Below, piece after piece: positions 26,295 to 32,773 of a stretch of DNA of 32,773 nt. Source of the stretch: CAYJKB01 sp964370625. Lineage in GTDB: Bacteria; Bacillota; Clostridia; Oscillospirales; Butyricicoccaceae. Location: positions 1 through 32,773 of the forward strand of contig CAYJKB010000021.1 in the NCBI GenBank assembly GCA_964370625.1, written 5' to 3'. The notes below the pieces were generated by a model. The model was not told the DNA's origin, ran no database searches, and worked only from the letters and a program-made list of their open reading frames with translations. The position numbers were made by a program, and so were the translations under genes. The first letter of the stretch is position 1; every line of letters begins with the position of its first letter.

Positions 26295-26930
26295 ATGAAA
26301 AAGTTAATTCGTTTTATTGATATTAACTTTGAACCGATTATATTAATGGTATCATTCCTTGTTATGATGACATTAATATCAGTTCAAGTTTTTCTAAGAT
26401 TTATTATGGGTTCTGGTTTTGCATGGGGTGAAGAAGTTTCAACTTTCCTATTCGTTTGGATTGTTTTTACTGGAATTTCTTATGCATTCAGAAACAACCG
26501 TCAAATTTCTGTAGATTTTCTTAAAAATCTATTACCTGAATCAATTCGTAAGATTCTAACACTTATTATTGAAATTTCGATGCTTGTTATGGTAATTATT
26601 TTACTTACAGGCGCTTGGAGTATAGTTCAAAATGCAGCATTATTCGGCGACAAAGCTGCTGCACTTCCTATTTCTTTAAACTGGCTTAATGGAGCTGCTG
26701 TTTATGGTTTTGTACTTTCAGCTATTCGCATTATCCAATCTATCATTTGGAAACTTCGTAGATTCGGCGCTTCATATGAGTTATATATGAACGTTGGTGG
26801 TACATACAGTGGTGCTGCTGAAATCTGCTTTATGCCACAATCATATAGAGATGAAGTTATTAATCACTCTAACCCTGATTGCATTGAAGAAGAAAAAAAA
26901 TATAGCGGAGATAAAGGAGGAAACGAATAA
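26295..26930 (+). CDS. dctQ: TRAP transporter small permease subunit (DctQ family)
   Basis: A 211-residue membrane protein with four helices (about 12-35, 45-65, 84-108 and 123-148) and the family stretch FAWGEEVSTFLFVWIVFTGI. It pairs with DctM and is required for transport. I chose ATG at 26295 because AAGGGG (26280-26285) lies 9 nt before it; an ATG at 26277 would overlap that site. The tail after the last helix is long (about 55 polar residues) compared with typical DctQ proteins. The stop shares one base with the dctM start. Confidence 0.9.
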   Translation: MKKLIRFIDINFEPIILMVSFLVMMTLISVQVFLRFIMGSGFAWGEEVSTFLFVWIVFTGISYAFRNNRQISVDFLKNLLPESIRKILTLIIEISMLVMVIILLTGAWSIVQNAALFGDKAAALPISLNWLNGAAVYGFVLSAIRIIQSIIWKLRRFGASYELYMNVGGTYSGAAEICFMPQSYRDEVINHSNPDCIEEEKKYSGDKGGNE

Positions 26931-28219
26931 TGATTGCTACTCTATTTATAGCCTTTATCGGCCTATTAATTCTTGGTTTCCCTATCGCAGTTTCACAAGG
27001 TATCGGGTCACTTATTCTTATCTTTACATATGACCCAATGTCTGTTGATACATTTACAAAATCAATTATCGCAGGTTTTAACTCATTTACACTTGTTGCT
27101 ATCCCTCTATTTACATTTGCAGGGGACATCATGGGTAAAGGTGGTATTTCTAAAAACCTTATCTCAACAGCTAAAATTGGTCTTGGTAACATGACTGGTG
27201 GTCTTGGTATCGTATCTATCGTAGCTTGTATGTTCTTTGCCGCTATCTCTGGTACTGGTTCTGCAACAGTTGCTGCTATCGGTCTTATCATGATTCCTGA
27301 AATGGTTGCTGGTGGTTACGATAAACCTTATGCAGCTTCAATGGTTGCAACTGCTGGTACTATCGGTACTATCATCCCTCCATCTATCTGTATGGTAGTT
27401 TACGCTGTTGCAGCTAACGCATCAGTTACAGCTATGTTTACAGCTGGTTTCCCTGTTGGTATCTTAGTTGGTACAGCTCTTTGTGTTTACTGTTACATCT
27501 CTTGTAAAGCTCGTGGTTACAAACCTGTTGTTGTTAAATATACAGGTGCTGATATTGCGAAAATCATCACAACAGCTATCCCAGCTTTCTTAATCCCTGT
27601 ACTTGTTCTTGGTGGTATCTACGGTGGTGTATTCACACCTACAGAAGCTGCTGCTGCTGCATGTGTACTTGGTATTGTAATTGCTGTATTCGTTTACAAA
27701 GAAATCAAACTTTCAGAAGTTCCTTACCTAGCATACCGTTCAGTTGCTTTAGGTGCTCCTGTACTTTTAATCATCGGTATTTCAACTGCATTTGGTCGTA
27801 TCCTTGCGATTACACAAATGCCTACACTTATCGCTGAATCAATCTTAAGCTTAACTACAAGTGCTGTATTCCTAATGGTTCTTATCAACATACTTTTACT
27901 TATCGTTGGTACTTTCATGGAAACAAACGCAGCTATCATTATCCTAACTCCAATCCTACTACCTCTTGTAGAAGGTATTGGCGTAAACAAAGTTCACTTT
28001 GGTATGGTTATGATTCTTAACCTTGCAATCGGTTTCGTTACTCCTCCTCTTGGAGCGAACCTATTCATGGCTGCAGAAATTTCACGTGTTAAATTTGAAG
28101 TTCTTGCAAAAACAATCTGGCCTTGGATTGGTGTAATGATTGTTGTTCTAGCACTTATTACAGCTTTCCCTCAAATTTCTATCGCTCTTCCTGAGCTAAT
28201 GAATATCCCAACAACTTAA
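26930..28219 (+). CDS. dctM: TRAP transporter large permease subunit (DctM family)
   Basis: A 429-residue permease with about 12 membrane helices that drives uptake with Na+ or H+. Family features include FPIAVSQGIGSLILI near the start, ISGTGSATVAAIGLIMIPEM (about 105-124), GTIGTIIPPSICMVVYA and the C-terminal FVTPPLGANLFMAA. AAAGGAGG (26913-26920) ends 9 nt before the ATG, which overlaps the dctQ stop (TAATG). It shares the C-ending codon preference of dctP. The operon ends here at a strong terminator. Confidence 0.95.
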   Translation: MIATLFIAFIGLLILGFPIAVSQGIGSLILIFTYDPMSVDTFTKSIIAGFNSFTLVAIPLFTFAGDIMGKGGISKNLISTAKIGLGNMTGGLGIVSIVACMFFAAISGTGSATVAAIGLIMIPEMVAGGYDKPYAASMVATAGTIGTIIPPSICMVVYAVAANASVTAMFTAGFPVGILVGTALCVYCYISCKARGYKPVVVKYTGADIAKIITTAIPAFLIPVLVLGGIYGGVFTPTEAAAAACVLGIVIAVFVYKEIKLSEVPYLAYRSVALGAPVLLIIGISTAFGRILAITQMPTLIAESILSLTTSAVFLMVLINILLLIVGTFMETNAAIIILTPILLPLVEGIGVNKVHFGMVMILNLAIGFVTPPLGANLFMAAEISRVKFEVLAKTIWPWIGVMIVVLALITAFPQISIALPELMNIPTT

Positions 28220-28237
28220 TCTTGTATTAGATTTACT

Positions 28238-28272
28238 AGTGGTGTGATGAAATTCGTCACACCACTTTTTTA
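28238..28272 (+). terminator. Terminator of the TRAP operon
   Basis: AGTGGTGTGATGAA (28238-28251) pairs with TTCGTCACACCACT (28253-28266) with one G-U pair, followed by TTTTTTAT. TGTGAC-type hairpin. Confidence 0.85.
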
Positions 28273-28398
28273 TGTTATATTTCCTTATTATAGAGTATAT
28301 TTTTTAAACAAAGAGGCTATCACATTAAGCCATTTATTTCAATTTCAAATAGCTAAAATTAATAAATAATGCTAAAAAATTAATAAAATCACAAGAAA

Positions 28399-28423
28399 TC
28401 AGGACGTGTACCTGACTTTTTTT
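28399..28423 (+). terminator. Orphan terminator-like hairpin
   Basis: TCAGG (28399-28403) pairs with CCTGA (28411-28415), followed by CTTTTTTT. No gene precedes it on this strand after the TRAP terminator, so it may end a short untranslated transcript. A further 9-bp hairpin lies at 28442-28463 (AAAACAAAT, loop TCTG, ATTTGTTTT). I found no gene in 28273-28524. Confidence 0.4.
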
Positions 28424-28463
28424 AACCTCTGAAGAAAAATTAAAACAAATTCTGATTTGTTTT

Positions 28464-28508
28464 AGGGGTGTCACAAATGATTTTCATCATTTGTGACACC
28501 CCTTTTTA
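28464..28508. terminator. Long perfect hairpin downstream of the lipoprotein gene
   Basis: An 18-bp perfect stem (28464-28481 with 28486-28503) with a TTTC loop. The T run is on the plus strand, while the adjacent gene ends from the minus strand at 28525. It may work in both directions or stop plus-strand readthrough. Arms are of the TGTGAC type. Confidence 0.65.
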
Positions 28509-28524
28509 TATATTGCAAGGTAAA

Positions 28525-29082
28525 TTATTCTTGTGACATGGCTGAGAATGAAATTGTATCAGCTATAAACTTATTGTCTTCTAATTTATAAGAAACTGTA
28601 TAAATCGGTGTATTTTGAGAGTTTGTTGGCACATCAACAGTCAATTTTCCATCTACTATATGATAATTTAGTTTATCTCCAAATTCAATACGACCTGTAA
28701 TGCTAGGAATTTCTCCTGTATTATATTTCAATATCTCCATTGGATCTTCTATTTCAATTGAAGCTAGTGTATTTATTTTATAAATACGCACAACTTCCTC
28801 TATAGGGTCATCATCCCATGATAAGTCAAGTATAACGGCTAGATACTCATCGTTTTCAATCGGACCATATACAGCATCTTTTGCCATATTAACATCATTA
28901 AACTTTTGTTCAAATTGAAGTACTTCACTTCCATTAAAAATCTCGTATTTCCCGATATAATGCCCATCTTCACGTCTTTCAGTTACATGTTTAAATACTA
29001 TATCCTCAAATGTAATATCATCATTTGAACATGCTGAAAGCAATAGTAAAGCAAATAAACTCATGGATAATAATTTTTTCAT
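28525..29082 (-). CDS. Small lipoprotein of unknown function
   Basis: A 185-residue secreted protein with a short basic start, a hydrophobic core and the lipobox LSAC (Cys18), so it should be lipidated and held on the outer face of the membrane. The mature part is acidic, with alternating beta-like stretches, and has no motif I recognise. Only a weak ribosome site precedes the ATG. It is transcribed alone: a terminator (29164-29193) separates it from the upstream URO-D gene. Confidence 0.75.
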   Translation of the reverse strand: MKKLLSMSLFALLLLSACSNDDITFEDIVFKHVTERREDGHYIGKYEIFNGSEVLQFEQKFNDVNMAKDAVYGPIENDEYLAVILDLSWDDDPIEEVVRIYKINTLASIEIEDPMEILKYNTGEIPSITGRIEFGDKLNYHIVDGKLTVDVPTNSQNTPIYTVSYKLEDNKFIADTISFSAMSQE

Positions 29083-29163
29083 ATAGTTTGCTCACTTTCT
29101 TTTTCATATAGGTTAATTATACCAATAAAATATATTTAATTCAATATTATATTTATAAAATGT

Positions 29164-29193
29164 AAAAAGGTTTCTATAAATAGAAACCTTTTT
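29164..29193 (-). terminator. Terminator of the dehydrogenase/URO-D operon
   Basis: AAAAAGGTTTCTA (29164-29176) and TAGAAACCTTTTT (29181-29193) form a perfect 13-bp stem with a 4-nt loop and T runs on both strands. It lies 24 nt after the URO-D stop. Confidence 0.85.
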
Positions 29194-29216
29194 AATATTA
29201 TGTAAGTAAATATTAC

Positions 29217-30251
29217 TTATATTTTTGTTTCGTCTGCTACTTTTAGCATAGTTAAAATGTTTTCAACTGGAACTTGGTTTATAGAACCTGCAGCACTTAG
29301 GACACAGCGAGAATTTCCGTTAAATCCTTCGATAACTTTTCTACAAGCTTCATAAGTTTCATCAACATTGTATCTTGCAAGGTCAATAGGGCTAATACCA
29401 CCCATTGGGCTAACTTTTCCATTTGTACGCATTGTAGCATCGTAAGGAGATACGTTAGTACCATGTTGCCAAGCTACGAAACCACCATTAGGAATTCTTT
29501 CAACGATATGGTCAGTAGTTGAGTCATTGTGTAACCAACGTTGAGTATTTGGGAATTCTTTAAATAGTCTGTCATAAGTTGGGATGATAATATCATCATA
29601 CATTTCAGGGCTTAAGAACGCTGAAAGGTCATCTGCGATTAAGATATGGTGAATTGGTTCGCCAAGAATTTTTTCTTGAGCTTTGATAAATGCGATTTGT
29701 GTTTCAATACAAATATCAAGTAGAGCATCAACTAATTCTGGTTCTGCAATTGTATCAGCACAGAAATCACCAATACCACGAAGTTGCGCTGCAACTGTGA
29801 ATGGTCCCATGATTGGATGTGGATTTACTTTAAGGTGTTTTGGACAGTTTTGTACAAGGTATTCTAATTGCTCAAGAGCAATACGCATGTAGTTATCACC
29901 GTATGGATCAGCTGGTTTCATTTTTAGAACATCATCAATATCTTCAATACCTGCTTCGTGTACTGAAATAAATCCATGATCATCAAAACGAACTTCGCCA
30001 CCAAGACCTGAACATTCTGCAACAGCACCTACGTCTGGTCCTAAGTTACCACAGAATTCAATTTTTTCTAATGCTTCAAGTTGAGCTTCAAGCATAACTT
30101 TTGGATTGTGGAAATATTCTTTTAGTGGAACTTTTGTAACTGCGTTGTAGAAAGGATAAGTTAAAAAGTTAAAAACTGCATGTGCATCAGTTTTTTGACC
30201 TAGAATACTCTTTCTAAATCTCTCTGCATTTCTTTCTCTTAAAGTTGACAT
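29217..30251 (-). CDS. Uroporphyrinogen decarboxylase-fold protein (methyltransferase-like)
   Basis: A 344-residue TIM-barrel protein of the URO-D/MtaA superfamily. Typical stretches are MGPFTVAAQLRGIGDFC (about 148-164) and ILIADDLSAFLSPEMYDDII (about 203-222). True heme-pathway HemE is unlikely because no heme genes are near and the N-terminus differs. Where zinc-dependent corrinoid methyltransferases (MtaA type) have HxC, this protein has His241-Asn-Asp243, so it is not a standard thiol methyltransferase. It follows the dehydrogenase gene after 66 nt, with AGAGG before the ATG. A catabolic methyl-transfer or decarboxylation role is an inference. No corrinoid protein is encoded in the window. 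Confidence 0.75.
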   Translation of the reverse strand: MSTLRERNAERFRKSILGQKTDAHAVFNFLTYPFYNAVTKVPLKEYFHNPKVMLEAQLEALEKIEFCGNLGPDVGAVAECSGLGGEVRFDDHGFISVHEAGIEDIDDVLKMKPADPYGDNYMRIALEQLEYLVQNCPKHLKVNPHPIMGPFTVAAQLRGIGDFCADTIAEPELVDALLDICIETQIAFIKAQEKILGEPIHHILIADDLSAFLSPEMYDDIIIPTYDRLFKEFPNTQRWLHNDSTTDHIVERIPNGGFVAWQHGTNVSPYDATMRTNGKVSPMGGISPIDLARYNVDETYEACRKVIEGFNGNSRCVLSAAGSINQVPVENILTMLKVADETKI

Positions 30252-30317
30252 AATAAAAACCTCTTTTCAAAATTTTATATTTGTAGGGAAAATTAAATTA
30301 TAATCCCCAGTAATAGC

Positions 30318-31244
30318 TTATTCTGGCAATTTCCAATCCATATAATCATAAAATGGTGCAGATTTTCTATATAGATAATCTGTATCATCTTTTAAATCCC
30401 AATCATATAGACCTTTTGTTGCTTTTCTTCCTGTTGTTCCTTTTTCAATACCATCATTTACGATAGTTGAAATATCAGTAGTTGAACAAAGTGATGGATA
30501 AACTGTATTTGCAATTGCTTTTTCAAGTTCAAATCCTACATCATCAAAATATTCTAAAAGTCCAATAGATGCATAACGCATACCTACTGCATATTTGATA
30601 CTTTTATCAATATCTGCAACAGATGCTACTCCTTGTTCTAATAGATAAAGTGATTCACGAAATAGTGCTTGTGCTAGACGATTTACAATAAATCCTTCAA
30701 TGTTTTTGTTTAATACAACCACTTGACGTTGTAATTTTTCTAAAATTTCTTTAGCTCTGTCTAAAATATCACTTGTAGTTTCATCATTGCCCACAAGTTC
30801 AACAAGTGGAAGTAAATGAGCTGGTTGAAATGGATGTGCAACAATAAATCTACCTTTATGTGTAGCTTTTTCTGCTAATACATCTGCTGTAATTGCAGAT
30901 GTGCAAGATGCGACAATCGTATCTTTAGACACAACTTTTTCAACATTTTCATAAACTTCATGCTTAATTTCGATTGCTTCTGCAACAGCTTCAAAAATAA
31001 AGTCTACTCCAGCAAGTTCGCTATAATCTCCTGTCACTGTTAAAAGTGCCATAGCTTTTTCTTTATTATTTTGTGTTGCTTTTCCTTGAGCGATAAGTGC
31101 ATCAAAGTTTTTAGATATTCCTTCTACAGCCGAAGCTCGGCTTTTTTCAGAACGACCAATAAGCACAGTTGGATAACCATTACCTATTGTAAGTGTCGCT
31201 TGGCAATACCCAATATTCCCTGTTCCAATAACTGCAAATTTCAT
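30318..31244 (-). CDS. 3-hydroxyacyl-CoA dehydrogenase-family oxidoreductase
   Basis: A 308-residue NAD-dependent dehydrogenase. The Rossmann motif VIGTGNIG (5-12) starts the NAD domain. The catalytic region reads HPFQPAHLLPLVELVG, and the C-terminal helical domain starts around residue 185 (GFIVNRLAQALFRES). The HPFxPxHLxPLVE form is closer to hydroxyacid members such as carnitine 3-dehydrogenase or L-gulonate 3-dehydrogenase than to the HFFNP form of fatty-acid enzymes, so the substrate may be a free beta-hydroxy acid. AAGGAG lies 8 nt before the ATG. First gene of an operon with the URO-D-fold gene at 29217. Confidence 0.85.
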   Translation of the reverse strand: MKFAVIGTGNIGYCQATLTIGNGYPTVLIGRSEKSRASAVEGISKNFDALIAQGKATQNNKEKAMALLTVTGDYSELAGVDFIFEAVAEAIEIKHEVYENVEKVVSKDTIVASCTSAITADVLAEKATHKGRFIVAHPFQPAHLLPLVELVGNDETTSDILDRAKEILEKLQRQVVVLNKNIEGFIVNRLAQALFRESLYLLEQGVASVADIDKSIKYAVGMRYASIGLLEYFDDVGFELEKAIANTVYPSLCSTTDISTIVNDGIEKGTTGRKATKGLYDWDLKDDTDYLYRKSAPFYDYMDWKLPE

Positions 31245-31310
31245 CTTCTAACTCCTTTTTAAGAAAGTTTGATTTTGTTAACTGTAATAATTTGACCTAA
31301 TATAATATAC

Positions 31311-31327
31311 AGCAACTTCTTTTCCAA
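31311..31327 (-). promoter_or_regulatory. Possible sigma-54-like promoter of the dehydrogenase operon
   Basis: On the minus strand TTGGAAAAGAAGTTGCT (31327-31311) keeps the GG and GC doublets 12 bp apart. The start site would leave a leader of about 55 nt. A sigma-A reading is also possible: TTGGAA, 17 bp, TATATT. The call leans on the TTGCAACAC repeats found upstream. Confidence 0.3.
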
Positions 31328-31464
31328 CATAGACAAAATGAACACATTTTTTAAAAGTTTTTGTTTTTTTAGTGCAATATGCCATGTGTTACAATCTTTT
31401 GTCAAATTAACCTTTTATATTATAACAAAATCCACATATAATGTCAAATAAATCAAATGCATTT

Positions 31465-31494
31465 TTGCAACACTTTAATTAATTGCAACACTTT
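31465..31494 (-). promoter_or_regulatory. TTGCAACACTTT direct repeats upstream of the dehydrogenase operon
   Basis: The 12-mer TTGCAACACTTT occurs at 31465-31476 and 31483-31494, 18 bp apart, about 140-165 bp upstream of the -24/-12-like element. The 9-mer TTGCAACAC also occurs upstream of the TRAP operon (24814-24822). The remainder of the 31245-31567 gap is AT-rich and non-coding. Confidence 0.4.
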
Positions 31495-31510
31495 TTTTCA
31501 TGAAACAATG

Positions 31511-31555
31511 AAAAAACCTCATCAAATTGCATCAAGCGACTTAATAAGGTTTTTT
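31511..31555 (-). terminator. Terminator of the distal URO-D-like gene
   Basis: AAAAAACCT (31511-31519) pairs with AGGTTTTTT (31547-31555) around a 27-nt loop. On the minus strand it follows the stop at 31568 and ends in six Ts. Confidence 0.65.
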
Positions 31556-31567
31556 CTTTATTTAATT

Positions 31568-32542
31568 TTACGCATTCATCATTTCTTCAGTGTAATTGCC
31601 TTCTTCTTTCCAAATTTTATGCATAATTTCATAACGCTCTAAATCCATGCCAGGATATATGCAGTTAGATGTTGCAAATATGTATCCAGCAGTTTTTATT
31701 CCTTCACGAAGTGAACGACGAACATCAGCTTCACATTCTTCAATACTACCAGTTTGCAACAGCCCACAGTTAACATTTCCCATAAATGCTACTTTATCTC
31801 CATAAAGCTTAATCATTTCAGTCATATCAACGCCACCTTGTGGATCTAAAGAATGGATTGCATCAGGTTTACAAGCGACAATTTGTTCCATAATCGGAAC
31901 GATGTTTCCATCACTGTGTTTAATTGAATAATAACCCATTTGTCGATAATTGGCAATTAAGTCAGTTAAATATGGTCCTACAAATTCATCAAATGTATCT
32001 TTGCTATAAAATGGATTTGTATTAAAACAATAATCACTACACAGGAAAAATCCATCTAATAATTTAGAATCATTATTTATTTTTGATGCAAATTCTAAAC
32101 GCTTTTCAAGTCTTACTTTAGCTTCTTCATGAAGTTCTTCTGGTTCTTCAAACATTTTAACTGAAAAATCCACCATTGTATCACCATCAGGAATTGCAAA
32201 AGTGCTATCACCATGCATTGCGACAAAATATTTATCACCTGAGATATCACGAATTTCTTCAAGTACTCTTCGTTTCATATCGAAATCACCTGAAATATCT
32301 TGAACAAAAATACCACTATGCTCATATTTTTCTGCTATATCCACATAAAGCTGTGCTACATCTCGCATTTGCATTTTTTGTTCTTTTGCTGTCAGTTGTG
32401 AGAAACAATATAAGTTGCGATAGCGTGGGTGAATTTTTCCAAATGCTTCCATAGTTGGGTAGAATACCATTTCAAAATGTGGTACACGTCCTCCTGGACG
32501 TTTTCTGTTTAAGACACTTATAAGTCTTTCTCTTTCAGTCAT
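31568..32542 (-). CDS. Uroporphyrinogen decarboxylase-fold protein (methyltransferase-like), second copy
   Basis: A protein of about 324 residues in the URO-D/MtaA superfamily, only distantly like the neighbouring one. KHSDGNIVPIMEQIV (about 208-222) holds the His-x-Asp-Gly-Asn version of the active-site strand, not the HxC zinc motif. The ending ATSNCIYPGMDLERYEIM is typical of the family. Start choice: ATG at 32542 gives MTERERLISVLNRKRPGG, the usual opening. In-frame ATGs at 32551 and 32572 are possible, but a TATAAT at 32590-32585 (minus) would put the transcript start at about 32578, and AAAGGA fits the inner starts better. It has its own terminator, so it is separate from the dehydrogenase operon. 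Confidence 0.75.
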   Translation of the reverse strand: MTERERLISVLNRKRPGGRVPHFEMVFYPTMEAFGKIHPRYRNLYCFSQLTAKEQKMQMRDVAQLYVDIAEKYEHSGIFVQDISGDFDMKRRVLEEIRDISGDKYFVAMHGDSTFAIPDGDTMVDFSVKMFEEPEELHEEAKVRLEKRLEFASKINNDSKLLDGFFLCSDYCFNTNPFYSKDTFDEFVGPYLTDLIANYRQMGYYSIKHSDGNIVPIMEQIVACKPDAIHSLDPQGGVDMTEMIKLYGDKVAFMGNVNCGLLQTGSIEECEADVRRSLREGIKTAGYIFATSNCIYPGMDLERYEIMHKIWKEEGNYTEEMMNA

Positions 32543-32584
32543 AACAATCATAAATCCTTTCGTGTTTGACATATTTTTTCTTTG

Positions 32585-32590
32585 ATTATA
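32585..32590 (-). promoter_or_regulatory. Possible -10 box of the distal URO-D-like gene
   Basis: TATAAT on the minus strand (32590-32585), without a good -35 at 17 bp. It is useful mainly because it argues against the outermost start codon of the gene. Confidence 0.25.
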
Positions 32591-32656
32591 CTCTTTAAAT
32601 ATATAGATTTATATCATAAAAATATTACATTTTGTATTATTTTGATATAATATTAC

Positions 32657-32710
32657 AAAAATAAAAAGACACCGTTTATGCGATAATGCATGTTTAAACT
32701 AAGTGTCTTT
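32657..32710 (-). terminator. Terminator of the gene entering from the right edge
   Basis: AAAGACAC (32665-32672) pairs with GTGTCTTT (32703-32710). Inside, GTTTA/TAAAC and ATGC/GCAT can extend the stem. On the minus strand it is followed by TTATTTTTG. Confidence 0.65.
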
Positions 32711-32720
32711 AATTTTCAAT

Positions 32721-32773
32721 TTACTCCTTAACAGAGCCAGAAAGATTATCGATAAAATGTTTTTCAACACTTA
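32721..32773 (-). CDS. C-terminal end of an unidentified gene (cut by the window edge)
   Basis: Read on the minus strand, an open frame comes in from the right edge and ends SVEKHFIDNLSGSVKE followed by TAA (32723-32721). Ten nt further on a terminator begins, as expected after a real gene. Sixteen residues are too few to name it. Confidence 0.45.
   Translation of the reverse strand, partial: SVEKHFIDNLSGSVKE

Noticed and set aside
31271..31290. Rex-like half site TTGTTAA before the dehydrogenase gene
   Set aside because: The second half (TTAACAA) is missing, so the match is too weak.

Overview
The window reads as chromosomal DNA of a low-GC, strictly anaerobic, endospore-forming member of the Clostridia. 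Supporting signs are a four-subunit Na+-pumping oxaloacetate decarboxylase with a separate biotin carrier, a single-chain clostridial-type FGAM synthase, pyruvate formate-lyase with its activase, spore maturation genes spmA/spmB, an AbrB-type regulator and tandem Spo0A-box-like sites. I saw no rRNA, tRNA, CRISPR array, phage or transposase gene.

Layout. 257-3610 (+): oadA-oadG-biotin carrier-oadB. 3760-7488 (-): purL. 7676-8188: a non-coding element of two inverted arms of about 100 bp bounded by an 11-bp direct repeat. 8248-8972 (+): two half-size TSUP (TauE/SafE) proteins. 8988-11937 (-): pflA and pflB, preceded by a convincing ZTP riboswitch with its own terminator. 12239-19582 (+): a tight five-gene operon encoding a Rad50/YhaN-like ATPase with a membrane hairpin, an Mre11/YhaO-like nuclease, DUF2339 and DUF3999 membrane proteins, and a small four-helix membrane protein. 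19703-19942 (-): AbrB-like regulator with a zinc ribbon. 20027-21265 (+): spmA and spmB. 21349-23307 (+): YgiQ-type radical SAM protein. 23386-24756 (+): Na+:amino-acid (NSS) symporter. 25164-28219 (+): TRAP transporter dctP-dctQ-dctM. 28525-32542 (-): lipoprotein, two URO-D-fold proteins and a 3-hydroxyacyl-CoA dehydrogenase-family enzyme. 32721-end (-): the last codons of another gene.

How the genes fit together. Sodium is a common thread: the decarboxylase exports Na+, and the NSS symporter and TRAP transporter probably use that gradient. The pfl genes feed formate into one-carbon metabolism, which fits control by the purine/folate alarmone ZTP. The TRAP operon and the dehydrogenase/URO-D operon each show a sigma-54-like -24/-12 element and upstream TTGCAACAC repeats, so they may form one catabolic regulon (inference).

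Most worth a second look: the five-gene membrane Rad50/Mre11-like operon, the inverted-arm element, the possible sigma-54 regulon, the tandem 0A boxes before spmB, and a family of similar TGTGAC-armed hairpins at gene ends.
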